Source of the DNA: Toxonevra muliebris
Taxonomy: Eukaryota; Arthropoda; Insecta; Diptera; Pallopteridae
Length of the DNA stretch: 64,000 nucleotides
Direction: 5' to 3'
Assembly (NCBI GenBank): GCA_963691655.1
Contig: OY829327.1
Coordinates: forward strand, 60,958,079 to 61,022,078
The position numbers and the translations under genes were made by a program. Positions 31,575 through 42,090 of this stretch are shown piece after piece (within the stretch, counting starts at the first letter, position 1; every line of letters begins with the position of its first letter). The notes under the pieces are model-generated. The model was given only the letters and a program-made list of their open reading frames with translations. It was not told the DNA's origin and made no database searches.

Positions 31575-32779
31575 CAGTATGCTCTAAAGAAAAATATCTC
31601 GAATATTAAAGAAAAAAGCCTTTATATATTTTTAAATTTATTTCTTAAAGTATAGCTATAATACTATTGCGCAATTAAATTTAGTAAGATGTGCAGTCAC
31701 CTTTACCAAGAATAATCGCCTGGCATCTTCATTTGCAGCTTCCGCTTAATTTCTTAGCATAATCATTGCTTAGATTCACCCATATTCTTTTTATGACCCA
31801 AATGAGCTGTTTTGTACCACTGATTGGTTTTCCTTTTAGCTTGAGCTTTATCAGCGACAACACATTTTCGATTGGTTTCGCATCTGGACTCTGTGAAGGT
31901 CAATCTAACGTGGCTATGCCATTTTCTTCTTCTGTGCAGGATATGCAGAGGCGACTCCGATATTTTGGATTGTTATCCTCTTGGAAGATCCAATCATTAT
32001 TTCCTGCTCCATAAAATAATTTTGCAGACTTCAGTAGACCCTTTCGCTACAATTCAAGCATTAACTTTGTGTCAAGATTTTGGGTAAATGCAATCACTTT
32101 CCCGTAACCATTTCCAGAAAAGCAGCCATACAACTGGACCTTTGGTGGGTGCTTAACCGTGCGTTGCGATAATTTTTCATCATTTTTTGTCCAAGCTTTC
32201 TTCCAGTTATTCTAAATATAAAAACTAGACTCATCGATAAAAAATACTTTGCTGCAATCACGATCCGAATTCTCCCTTGCCCAACTAAGGCTTTTTATTG
32301 TTTGAATTTTTGTCAATAATGATTTAAGACTTGTGCCCCAATTTTTGATGCCACATTCCTCAAGTCTGCGTCGAATTGTACTGATGGACACTCGAACTTC
32401 ATTTTTGCCAGTTTTTCTGGTGCTTGTCTCAAACGAAGCGTGTGATTTTTCAAAAACTACTCTAATACTTCATCGTCCTTTTTTGAGGTTCTTCTGTTCA
32501 AGCCTCTACCCGCTTCATCATCTACGTTTCCAAATTCTTTGTACCTCTTCAACCATTTCGTTACGAATGAAAGTGATGTTCTTGTGTATTTTGCAACCTG
32601 CTTCACCGTAATTTTTGGTCCATTTGGATGCGAACTTAAAAACACAATTTCAAAGCTGTTCGGAAAAAAACTATAACGCGAAATAGTTAATGATATTTAA
32701 AAAACAATTTGCACTTTCACATGCATGTCAGATCTTGTAGAGGAAAGTAATACGCAACACGTTTCTTTGGAAGATACTG
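31575..32779 (-). mobile_element. Tc1-like element, inactive
   Basis: Ends: left CAGTATGCTCTAAAGAAAAA and, reverse-complemented, right CAGTATCTTCCAAAGAAACG. TA duplications are at 31573-31574 and 32780-32781. The 1205-bp length and TA flanks fit Tc1. It interrupts the unrecognised gene remnant on the same strand. Confidence 0.85.
31690..32645 (-). pseudogene. Tc1-like transposase remnant (DDE)
   Basis: Minus strand. 32645-32457 gives a helix-turn-helix region (PKITVKQVAKYTRTSLSFVT then KWLKRY). 32250-32200 gives the first catalytic segment (FFIDESSFYI), followed by an in-frame stop. 31990-31940 reads NNDWIFQEDNNPK (second Asp). About 31910-31870 reads WPSQSPDANPIENV, with the third acid as Glu, hence DD-E rather than the DD-D of the neighbour at 25 kb. 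Frameshifts separate the blocks. Inactive. Confidence 0.8.
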
Positions 32780-32789
32780 TATGTACTTA

Positions 32790-32958
32790 ATGTAGATTGA
32801 AACAAAATAAAGTAATATCGCAACACATTTTTATAAGTAGGGAAATAATCTGTATTTAAATATGAAGATGTACCAAATTTTCCAATATTTGATGTGAGAA
32901 GTTGTTCAAAAGATGTGTAAGTTAATGTTGACTGTGCGTTATGTGTAGATGGCTCCAT
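32790..32958 (-). pseudogene. Unrecognised coding remnant (N-terminal part)
   Basis: ATG at 32958 opens MEPSTHNAQSTLTYTSFEQ and continues to NTDYFPTYKNVLRYYFILF before meeting the Tc1 border at 32780. The continuation appears at 31572-31150 (see that entry). Probably a protein from an unnamed repeat family; no function can be assigned. Confidence 0.4.
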
Positions 32959-32959
32959 A

Positions 32960-33708
32960 TTTAATATGTAGATTGGTAATGTTTAACATTTATTTTTTTT
33001 AATTCAATTCTTATGGAAATAAAAACAAAATATGTACCTACTAAATTAAGAGAAAGCATTACGCTTATTTATTCTCATAATTTAACCAGAATTCAAGCAA
33101 ACTAATTTAAATAAATTATAAAAAATAAATTAAGAAAAATCACGAAAATATTCATCAATTATTTTTTAACTTTCTCTTTACTGAAAGGTTAATTCGTTAT
33201 AATATTTTTTTGTAGTTTTATTACCGTCCTTATTTTTTTTTTTATCGAAAATTTTTTTAAAAAGAATTGAAATATCTTTGTAAATTATAATTTTCCTTTT
33301 AAAGTATTTTTTCTGGTTGAAATACTTATTTTAATTTTGAAAAACTAAAAAAAAACGGTAAACATTTTCGTGTTTTCGAAGTTGTGTCGTTACCTTTTTA
33401 CGATTTTTTTTCCAAATATGAATACATAACACTGCCCAGCAAATTCCAAATTTTTCCTATGCGAATACGATGGCTTCTTGTGATTCCAAATGAATTTTTC
33501 ATGCCAAACATGAATCTGGGGTCAAAAACTTACCATCACCTCACGTTTTCGAAACAAAGAGGTTGAAATTCTTAAAATAGAGTTTTTGGAGATTTCTGAA
33601 AAAATGTAGAGCTGAATCCTGACGTGCTATAAACTTCGCTAATCTCAGAAATTAAAAATTAAACCATGATCTTTCAAATGAACACTAGGCCAAATTGTTC
33701 GCTTGCGT
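32960..33708. other. AT-rich non-coding stretch
   Basis: Homopolymer-rich, no gene supported. Confidence 0.5.
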
Positions 33709-34293
33709 TAGGGTAAACAGAATTTTAACCGCGAAATCAGTACATTAGACGTTGGTAAGCAGTACAAATCAGTACAGTTTTTATGCTTGTATTACCTAGT
33801 AATTTCAATGTAATATAGTAATATAAACGTCCTTAAACTTTTTCTCCGATTTTGTGTGTTCATTTAACAGTTTTTTTCTTCGTCAGTAGACAATGTTATT
33901 AAGTACCAGTTTTCATATTTAGAGAACTGTGAGATCTGAGGACAATAATAAAATTCAATCAAAAACAAAATCCTTTCACTCATTTTAAAACTTACGTTAA
34001 TCGACTTTTCTTCAAGCAAATATTGCTTTTCTCCTCTCTATAGCAGCAACGCATATGTATTTTATTTTGTGAACAAACAGAAAAACAAACAAACAGAAAA
34101 ACAAACAAACAGGGTGAGACTGTCTGCAAAAACAATTTTAAGACCTTTAAGGTTAAACACAAAAATTCTTAAGATATTAATTTGAAAAAAAGTAAATTTT
34201 CTGATACTGTACTGATTTCGAGACTTCAAAAACTCAGCATTTAAAAAAAGATCACGACATGTACTGATCAAATCAGTACGTCTGGCTACCCTA
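33709..34293. mobile_element. MITE with 8-bp target duplication
   Basis: Left end TAGGGTAAACAGA (33709-33721) and reverse-complemented right end TAGGGTAGCCAGA (34293-34281) form terminal inverted repeats. The flanks are GCTTGCGT (33701-33708) and GCTTGCGC (34294-34301), matching at 7 of 8 bases. There is no coding sequence inside. A tandem A/C-rich repeat lies at 34078-34111. The 8-bp duplication suggests hAT mobilisation. Confidence 0.75.
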
Positions 34294-34301
34294 GCTTGCG
34301 C

Positions 34302-35249
34302 TCTTAGAGCAAGCGTATGTTTATGTCTAGGAGTACACGCCACTTTGAATTTTTAAGATCTGATTGCAGACTTGTAACCAATAAAAATTATTAACTAGCT
34401 ACTTTCTTAAAGATAAAGAATTTGTGTTGTGTCTGATTCATGTGTTCCGAATGAAACATTACCGTTTCGAAAACTTTTACTTTTCTGATGAACAAGATTT
34501 TTACCTCACTCTCATTAAACTTTTGTCATGAAAGTATTTTTTTTTTTGTTTAATTTGTATAAAAAAAATTACAACGAATTAAATTAACAGGTCGTGAAAC
34601 CTTTCTAAAGATACTTGACGATCAGATATCAAATAAAAAAGTAAAATAATAAAAATTTTCTTGCATTTTTTATTTGATATTAAAAATAAATATTTACTAA
34701 TAGATCTTAAAAAAAAGGTAAGTAACCAACTCAAAACATTACGTTTAAATTTTTAAAAACTCCCATGCATTATATGATGATCAGATATTGCGGCATATTT
34801 AATTAGATATTGTCGTTCTCGCATTTCCAGGGTCTGAAAAAAAAGAGAGCGAGTTAGAAATTTATAGATTAAATTATAAAGAAAAAGCAAATTGTTGTAA
34901 ACGCATCCCTTTCTGGACGATCCATTGGATCGATGATTTTGGTTTCTTTGATATGATTTGAACAAACAATTTAAAAATATAGCAGAAGCCTCAGGCACTG
35001 AAAATATTTAACCATCGGCCCGTAATTTAAAGTTGAAATGGTATACTACACTGATTATCAGATGTTCACTCAATAACAGAAAAAAGGCAAAATTTAAAAA
35101 TCAAGTAAGAGATTTTTCAAGGACCTCACGGACGGTAACAGCTAGAGTTGAAATATTTTGGGAATCATGATAAAATAGATCGGGGTTCATTTTCAGAGGT
35201 GTACTGTAACTGCCCAAACACCTTCACTCACTTGAGCAGTCTTATACAC
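34302..35249. other. Non-coding stretch
   Basis: No supportable gene. The open frame at 34753-34998 (minus) has no recognisable motif. Confidence 0.5.
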
Positions 35250-35985
35250 TTATTTACTACAAATTTAACCAATTTTGTATGAATTTAGCGGTATAAAGCG
35301 GCAAACCATTCTTCTGAAAGTTAAACTTTCTACGAGTGTTCAATCTATTCACGCATAGTATGAGGTTATTTTCCAAAATGAGTACATGGTCTGCAAATTT
35401 TGTGGTGCCATCAAGAAACTGCCCTACGCCTTTTGCAGGCATGCAGACCTATACCATATCACTGTCAGGAAACTTAATCATGCCTTGAAGATAAAACAGT
35501 GTTACAAAATTTAGTGAAGTAGAAATACCTGGGAAGTCATTTTTATTGTCCGAATGCGAATGGAAGAAATTAATTTTTAAAGATATGTTCTAGCCCATTT
35601 TACCATACGCACTTAAAAATTCATTAACAACCGTGATATAGTCGTCACTTTTGTGATTACCAAAAAAATTATCGTATAGCGCAACAAAACTCTTCCATGC
35701 CCGTTTTTCAGTTCTATTGAAAAACTGTTCATAAAGTTCACATCGCTCATAATTTTACGAATTTGAGATCCAATGGAAATACCCAAAAGTTCATCAAAGA
35801 GATAAACACGAGGAAAAATTACTAGATATGGAAACAAATAAATTAATACCTCCTATCATTTTGGCTTCAGTTAGCTTTGGGAACCCGCTTTAAGATGCCA
35901 AAATGCGTCGCCGTTTACATCCAATTTTTCAACAAATTGTTTCATGTATTCTAACTTTAGATACAATGGTGGAAACATGTTCGGC
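35250..35985 (-). pseudogene. Remnant of an unnamed repeat-encoded protein family
   Basis: Reading the minus strand across shifted frames gives an ordered series: LYLKLEYMKQFVEKLDVNGD (about 35975-35915), FPKLTEAKM (about 35885), ISIGSQIRKIMSDVNF (about 35785-35735), TEKRAWKSFVALYDNFFGNH (about 35718-35660), NISLKINFFHSHSD (about 35600-35560). I recognise this order (K.GL.K.FVKA.., GPQIRKL, AW.SF..V..NFLGN, MS.K.HFLHSHLD) from many uncharacterised, repeat-like arthropod proteins. No biochemical role is known to me. Several frameshifts are present. Confidence 0.55.
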
Positions 35986-36129
35986 TTTAACTAATAGGAG
36001 GTTTAAAACGTTTTTCCAGCCTATTTAATGCGACTCACAAGATCGCTGTACTTTGCGATCATAGCGATTCGGTGAACAACTATCCCATTCACTTTTGTTA
36101 ATGAATTTTTAAGTGCTACAACATGGCCA

Positions 36130-36215
36130 TAAAAATTCGCATTTGGACTTCTTCTCAGATAACCTGAGCCAGTTCAGCGATGAACAAGCCGAACATTTTC
36201 ACCAATAAATTGCTA
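36130..36215 (+). pseudogene. Opposite-strand fragment of the same unnamed family
   Basis: The plus strand reads SHLDFFSDNLSQFSDEQAEH, then FHQ and a stop, closely resembling the segment that should follow the HSHLD motif of the minus-strand remnant at 35250-35985. Since it is on the other strand, the locus holds two copies or one rearranged copy. The same motif recurs at about 58548-58605. Confidence 0.6.
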
Positions 36216-36757
36216 CAATTGAAGGAAAAAATAAAATAAAATAAAATAAAAATGATTTCAGAATATTGTTGGTCACTCCAACGAGAAACTGATGGTGCTG
36301 AATTTTAAAAAAATAACGGTTAATCACACATTTTAGAGTTGAATGGCCAAAAATTGTATTTTTGCAAAAATTTTGTTTTCATAAAAAATTAATAACTCTG
36401 TTAATTTCTTACCCCCCACAAGGGGTAGGCACCTTGTCGTGGTGTGGGGGCTTAAGTTGCAGTGATTCGTCGGGCTATACTGACCGGGGGGCAGTCTTAG
36501 GCTGTCCCCCTGACAGGGGTACCCATGTTAGGCAGGCCGGCTGATGAGCAATTAACAAAGTCCTACCCAGTATGCGTCTGTTTTCTCCAGGGGCGGCACA
36601 CAACGACTTCAGGCAGGAAGCCGTGGTGACAGGTATCAGAGAGAATCGAGGTATTGGATCCCAGCTTTCGAACCTACGCATCGACACCGCAACCGATGAT
36701 GACTCGTTATCGCAGGTTAGCAACGTCGATGACATTGGTTCGGAAGTTGAGATGTAG

Positions 36758-37685
36758 TTGCTCAATGATCCTCCCCGGTCTTCGGCTGCGGCTTCCGCGC
36801 CGGGGAAGGAGGCAAAGAAGGTGGTAAGCCGAGAGCAACGGGCCAAAAATGGCTACAAGCGCTCGGCTTACTACCTTCGTAAAATGAGGGCAAAAGATCG
36901 TTCTTCCTTTACAAAAAGGGAGAAGGATCTTATCAAGAAGCACGAGAAGGTTGTGGCAAAGTTCGAGAAGAATAACGCTACCTCTTCCTCGTGCCAAAAG
37001 GAGAAGCAAACGGACCAGGCTACAGGTGGAAGCGTTAGTATGCTACCAATGCCTAAGTCCACAGGCTCTCCAAATAGGGAACAGAGTTCCTCATCGGGCA
37101 AGACTCTGAAAAGAGCCCGGTCCGATGAGGTAACTCCAAGGTAGTCAAAAAAGCCGAAACCTTCGGCCTCCTTCGACTCTCCGATGGAGCTACAAGTAGC
37201 CATCATCGACAACGTCAACCCTGATGGAAAGATAACGCCGGAGAACTGGCTACTTGTAGAAGCTAAGCTGATGGAGGCGATGCTCAGGGCTGACAGCGAG
37301 GATTTCTTGCAGCAACAGGAAATCCCTAGATTTCTTAACGCGTGCAATCAGCAGCCTTGATGCACTCTGGCAGGGAGCCCGTTTGGAAGTAGTTCCTCGA
37401 TCTCGGCTTCCGGTTCGACCGATAGTTTCAGTTTGGATTCCTCCTCCGGTTCCGGATCAGGAATCCATACTGAGACTTATTGGGCGTCAAAACCAGACGC
37501 TTAGCACATCAGAGTGGCAGGTAGTCTCTATTACTCCCTGCAAAAATGGAGTGGGTAGTGACGCATTGATCGCAGTAGATCAGGCGTCACTTACCAAACT
37601 AAGGAGCTGCGAGGGCACCCTAAAGGTACGTGTTCCTGGTGGGTCACAAACCAACAGGGAAGAAGCTGGAAGTGGTGCAAATTAA
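36758..37685 (+). pseudogene. ORF1 of Loa-like LINE
   Basis: Nucleic acid-binding ORF1 protein. The N-terminal half (36758-37144) is basic and Ser-rich (GYKRSAYYLRKMRAKDRSSF, potential coiled coil KREKDLIKKHEKVVAKFEKN). It is interrupted by TAG at 37142-37144, after which the same frame continues with ITPENWLLVEAKLMEAML up to about 37358. A frameshift leads to LEVVPRSRLPVRPIVSVWIP and LRLIGRQNQTLSTSEWQVVS (37383-37600). These C-terminal motifs match the DUF4780-type region of Loa ORF1 proteins, judged from memory. One stop and one frameshift. Confidence 0.75.
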
Positions 37686-38513
37686 TTTGCACCACTCCAC
37701 TTCAGCCTCTCTCGACCTGATGAAGTTCATCGCAGAAAAGGGGATGGACGTAGCTCTGGTTCAAGAACCCTGGCTTGTAAGAGGCAGGGTTAACGGACTA
37801 GGGCTAAACGGCTATCGCCTTTATGTTCCACCAACCCAAGGTAAGATAAGAACCTGTATAGTTGCCAAGAAAAGCATTAGTCTTTTTCTTCTAACTCCCT
37901 ACAGCACAGGAGACCTCACAACGGTGGTATGCGAACAAGGCATAAGCGTAGCTTGTTGCTAACGTCCGCATACTTTCCATACGATGAGGAATGCCCGCCC
38001 CCACAATCAATCCGGCAACTGGTCGCATATGCGGAGTCACGCGGATTGGACTTGGTGGCTGGCTGTGACGCAAATGGTCACAATGAACTTTGGGGCAGCT
38101 CTAATACCAACAGTAGAGGTGAGTCCATTTTTGATTATATTCTTTCTACTAACCTAACTATATGCAACAAGGGTAATCAACCAACGTTTCGTAACAGGGT
38201 TAGGGAAGAAGTCATTGATATAACGTTGGCCACAAATTCCTATACTATTAGGGTTGATAATTGGAGGGTATCAGACATTTGTTCCTTCTCGTACCACAGT
38301 CGGATACTTTTCAGCATAAACTCTGAAGTAGAGGTCTCACGGCCATTTAGGAATCCCAAAAGGTCTGAATTTTCAATAACGGCTTCCCAAAAGCTTGCAT
38401 CGACGAAAGTCAAAGTTGGCCAAGGGAATGCTAACATTGACAAAGCAGTAGAACGTCTGACAGGGATATTGAATAAATCTTTTGAACTTTGTTGTCCACA
38501 AACTAGGCCATGA
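37630..38513 (+). pseudogene. Endonuclease of Loa-like LINE ORF2
   Basis: The frame 37630-37962 gives VVQINLHHSTSASLDLMKFI and VALVQEPWLVRGRVNGLG. After a frameshift near 37950, 37929-38513 gives LLLTSAYFPYDEECPPPQSI, GCDANGHNELWGSSNTN, REEVIDITLATN and SYHSRILFSI (SDH changed to SYH). The EPW, DANGH and DITL stations are those of LINE AP endonucleases. A TGA at 38512 ends the frame, and the linker continues in the same register (WWNAELGQLRVKSRRLFNKA). Confidence 0.85.
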
Positions 38514-39440
38514 TCCAAACCAAAAACGGTTTGGTGGAACGCAGAGTTAGGACAACTTAGAGTAAAATCAAGGAGACTCTTTAACAAGGCTAAGCTAAGC
38601 CGACTAGAAGAGGATTGGAATAAGTATAGGGACAGTTTTAATGAATACAAAAGTAAAATTAAGGCTGCAAAAAAGGACTCTTGGCAGCAGTTCTGTGGAA
38701 CCATGGAGACTGTAAATGAGGCATCAAGACTTCGAAAAATACTGTCTGGAACTACTACAGCTTTCGGCAGCATTCGGAAGATAGATGGATCATGGACAGA
38801 CTCGAGCTAGGAGTCTCTTGAGGTTAACCCTGCTAAGACTGAGCTAGTCTTGTTCACGAGGAAAACAAAAATACCTAAGTTTTCCCTACCAAAGTTGGAT
38901 GGAGTGACACTGAATCTCTCTTCGGAAGCAAGGTATCTCGGTACCATTCTGGATTCAAAACTTAATTGGAGAAGGAATATCGAAGAGAGAACGAAGAAGG
39001 GACTGGCTGCATACTATACCTGTAAAAGGTCCTTTGGGAAAAGATGGGGATTGTCGCCGTACGTTATTCATGGAATGTACATCACAATCATTCGACCCAT
39101 CATCACCTATGGGTCTCTCGTCTGGTGGCAGGCGTTGGGTAAGAAGAGCAACCAAGCTCGCATGGGAAAAATACAGAGACTTGCAAGCCTGGTGATCTCA
39201 GGGACTGTAAGTAGTGCACCTCAGGAAGGTCTGAATATGATATTTCATCTCTTACCGTTACGGGTGTTTGTTCAAGGCTGTGCCGCAAAAGGAGCTCTTA
39301 GAATAAGCGAATCCAACGTGTGGAGATCAGCAAACTATGGACACTCTACAATTTTGAGTGAGATAAAGCGGAGGGGTCAAAACGGAATCAAAGCGATGGC
39401 TCAAATATGGAGAATGGAACTGGAGCTGGTCTCTACTCCG
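38514..39440 (+). pseudogene. Linker and post-palm region of Loa-like ORF2
   Basis: 38520-38805 is the charged linker preceding the reverse transcriptase (LRKILSGTTTAFGSIRK). 38822-39440 begins at NPAKTELVLFTRKTKIPKFS, the region just after the catalytic YADD box, and runs through YLGTILDSKLNWRRNIEERT and IIRPIITYGSLVWW. Everything in between, including fingers, palm and YADD, is absent. Confidence 0.8.
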
Positions 39441-40255
39441 AAGACCTGCAGCTAAGGCGGTCGTATCGCCTTCCTGACAGCTGCAGCGTTTTTCAGTCAG
39501 AGATTTTTGCTATTGAGAAAGCAGCTCGACTTCTACAAGACAGTACGATTCCGATTTCGAATATCACTATCTTTACTGACAGTCAGGCTGCAATGAAGGC
39601 AATAGAATCCAAAATAGTTAAATCGGAGATTGTAGAGAAATGTCGTGCTTCACTGATGGCCATCGAGCACCACAAGGTCACTCTCTGCTGGGTTCCTGGA
39701 CATAGCAATATTGAAGGGAACGAAATAGCAGATGAAATGGCCAGAAGGGGCTCTGAAATGGACATTAATGAGGCGGATACCTCTATACAATCTCCGATGT
39801 GTGAACTATTTAGGAAAATAGACGAGTACACCATAGCGGTGTCAAATGACGCTTGGACTAACCTAGATGACTGTATAGTTTCACGGGCCTTGTGGCCAAG
39901 GTTAGATAGAAAGAGGACAAATGTCCTCTTAGGGCACAACAAATCTGCAGTACGTCTGCTCACAGGAGTCATAACTGGACATTGTGCTATTGCACCAATG
40001 CTTCAACGGTGGCGCATTCCAACGAGCGGACTGTGCAAAAGTTGTCATGATGAAGAAGAAACAGAATCGATTCTTCACTTTCTATGTCAATGTCCAAGGC
40101 TGCAGATGAGCAGACTCCAATGTTTGGGGTCGCGCTTTTTCAATAGTCTAACCGAGATAACGAATGTGGAACTATCGGATCTTCTTACCTTCATCCGGAG
40201 AACCAAATGGACCCAAACGTGGGTCGCATGCAATATTAAATTGATAGATGAATAG
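39395..40255 (+). pseudogene. RNase H and C-terminal knuckle of Loa-like ORF2
   Basis: DGSNMENGTGAGLYSEDLQL (first Asp; from about 39395), SVFQSEIFAIEKAARLL (Glu), TIFTDSQAAMKAI (Asp) and CWVPGHSNIEGNEIADEMAR (Asp) give a complete RNase H active site. The C-terminus carries LTGVITGHCAIAPML and CKSCHDEEETESILHFLCQC, a CX2C..HX4C knuckle. The domain itself is an uninterrupted frame of about 285 codons, ending at TAG. The upstream post-palm part is in a different frame, so ORF2 is broken before it. Confidence 0.85.
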
Positions 40256-40320
40256 TTCACTTAACTCGCTACCAATTTTACCTCTATCCATAAGCGTCCC
40301 ACGCTTTTCGTTTTAAATCA

Positions 40321-40539
40321 TGCAAATATTTTCAGACCTACTAAAATTCATAAATACATATTTTCAAGACAATCTGTATGGGGTTATGAATCTGTATGGT
40401 GCTATAAATATGTATGGGGCAAGAAGAAATTATTTTATACTTTTTAGTCCGTTTTAAAAACGTGGTATGTTAAAAAATTTTTGCTATTTAAATTATTTTA
40501 TTAGTTGAAAACGTAGACTTTCTACCGACTAGCCAGTGC
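40321..40539. other. Short non-coding stretch
   Basis: AT-rich. The phrase AATCTGTATGG is repeated near 40370-40400. Nothing else seen. Confidence 0.5.
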
Positions 40540-41582
40540 ACGTTTCTAAACTTTAATTCACATTCTGCTTTTTTAATTTTTGTAGTTTTGCATCTTGTGT
40601 CATTCCTAGGTACTTGGCTGAATTAGAGCATGGTACTTGATCGCCTTCAATAAAAATCGGAAGCTGTTGTGTCTTTTTATTGGTGAAGTTTATGCAAATA
40701 AATTTGCTTTTATTGAGACTGATATGCCACTTTTTGGTCCAGTCGACTATACTGTTGGTCGCATTTTGTAGTGCGTTAATTGACTCTAGCTCATTTTTAT
40801 CGACAGTTAAGAGCGCAGTGTCATCTGAAAGGTTGCTGTCGTGTAGTTTTGACTGATCGGTAGGTCATATGTATATATAAGAAGAACATTGATTATTTTA
40901 TGCAGCAGTCCAGCATGCCACACTTTGTCGAATGCCTTCGAGATATCATATCGAAAAGCACCGCTGAGCATACTTTTTTTCTTCAAAAGCTTTTTCTATG
41001 ATATGCGTTATTCTATGTACTTGATCAATGGTCGAGTGTTTTCTTCTAAAACCAAATTGATGTTGTGGTATTAGATTTTTACTTTCGATTATTGGATAAA
41101 GTCTTTTAATCAGCAGTTTTTCGAACAATTTGGACAATATTGGCAATAATGATATAGGTCTATATGAAGTTCGATCATGACCGGACTTACCAGGCTTAAG
41201 AATCATTATTATTTCTGAAACTTTCCAGAATACAGGAACATGCCTTAGTTGGAAAGAAGCGTTAACTTTGTGATACCTTTAGGTAGAAGTTGCTTTAATA
41301 TTTCATTTTGATTAAACCAAACCCGGGAAATTTTTTTGTTTTCATGTTTTGAATTTCTAAAGTGAGTTCAACTTCGATTACGCTTGTAATTTCTGATTCA
41401 CAGGAATCAAAATTCGTGTTTGTAGGACCCATTTGTTCCTCCTGGGTTGAATTGGGATCGTCAATAGAAAATACTTTCCCCAGGTAGTCATCAAAGGCTT
41501 GTGCTTTTTGTAATGCAATTTTCTTCAAATGAAATAAGGCTATTAAACTGCCCCATAAAATTTCTGGTATAAAATTTGACAT
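40540..41582 (-). pseudogene. Jockey-type LINE reverse transcriptase remnant
   Basis: Minus strand. 41582-41295 gives the pre-domain region (AFDDYLGKVFSIDDP). 41206-40946 gives the fingers (MILKPGKSGHDRTSYRPISL then LPILSKLFEKLL) and HQFGFRRKHSTIDQVHRIT. About 40840-40780 gives LSDDTALLTVDKNE, the catalytic YADD/FADD box altered to LSDD, and 40750-40560 gives the following WTKKWHISLNKSKFICINFT and KYLGM. Frameshifts near 41280 and 40940. No endonuclease or ORF1 is attached, so this is a fragment. It is the only place in the window where the catalytic box survives. Confidence 0.85.
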
Positions 41583-42090
41583 TTTTGAAGCGAAAAAAAA
41601 ATATTTTGTTTGTACAATCGCAATCTACGACATACTCAATCTTACTGGCAAATGTCTACTCAAATTATCCTCGACACAAACCATACATAATAGCTATTCC
41701 ATCTGTTAGTTAAAACCGCTTTTCATATTTATACACCTGTTATGTAATTAAAGTGGCTGTCAAACGTAAAATTTTCGCACATATATTTTTTTTATACAAT
41801 CTCTTCTGTTCATCTGGTGACGCACGCTGCTCGCGACTTCAGAGCCAAAAAACTAGACATTTATGCTCTTTTGTAAATAAATATATAAAGTTGAACCAAG
41901 CTATTGATATATAACTAAAAATTGAATGTTTTGGCTCAATTGAGTTTTAAATGTGCTAAAACCCTGTTTTTTCGAAAAATTCATTTAAACCGCTCAAAGA
42001 CAATTGAGCTCATTCAGATTCGAATAAAGACGTTTATCATTATTATTTTGCTGACTTGATTTTTTAATGCACGTTCGTTTTTATACTATA
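41583..42090. other. Non-coding stretch
   Basis: No gene supported. Ends at the A that borders the Helitron. Confidence 0.5.

Larger units (their letters stand above)
36411..40320 (+). mobile_element. Loa-like LINE, long copy with internal deletion
   Basis: This is the most complete LINE in the window. A GC-rich 5' untranslated region starts ACCCCCCACAAGGGGTAGGC (36411) with alternating inverted GC blocks. It is followed by ORF1 (about 36758-37685), endonuclease (37630-38513), linker (to about 38805), post-palm region (38822-39440) and RNase H plus knuckle (about 39395-40255). The reverse transcriptase core is missing at the junction near 38805-38822. The base composition is clearly more GC-rich than its surroundings. 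The 3' end is near 40260-40320, with no clear poly-A or duplication. Confidence 0.85.

Noticed and set aside
36475..37347. Minus-strand frames across the Loa-like LINE 5' region
   Set aside because: They are antisense shadows of ORF1, whose motifs are on the plus strand.
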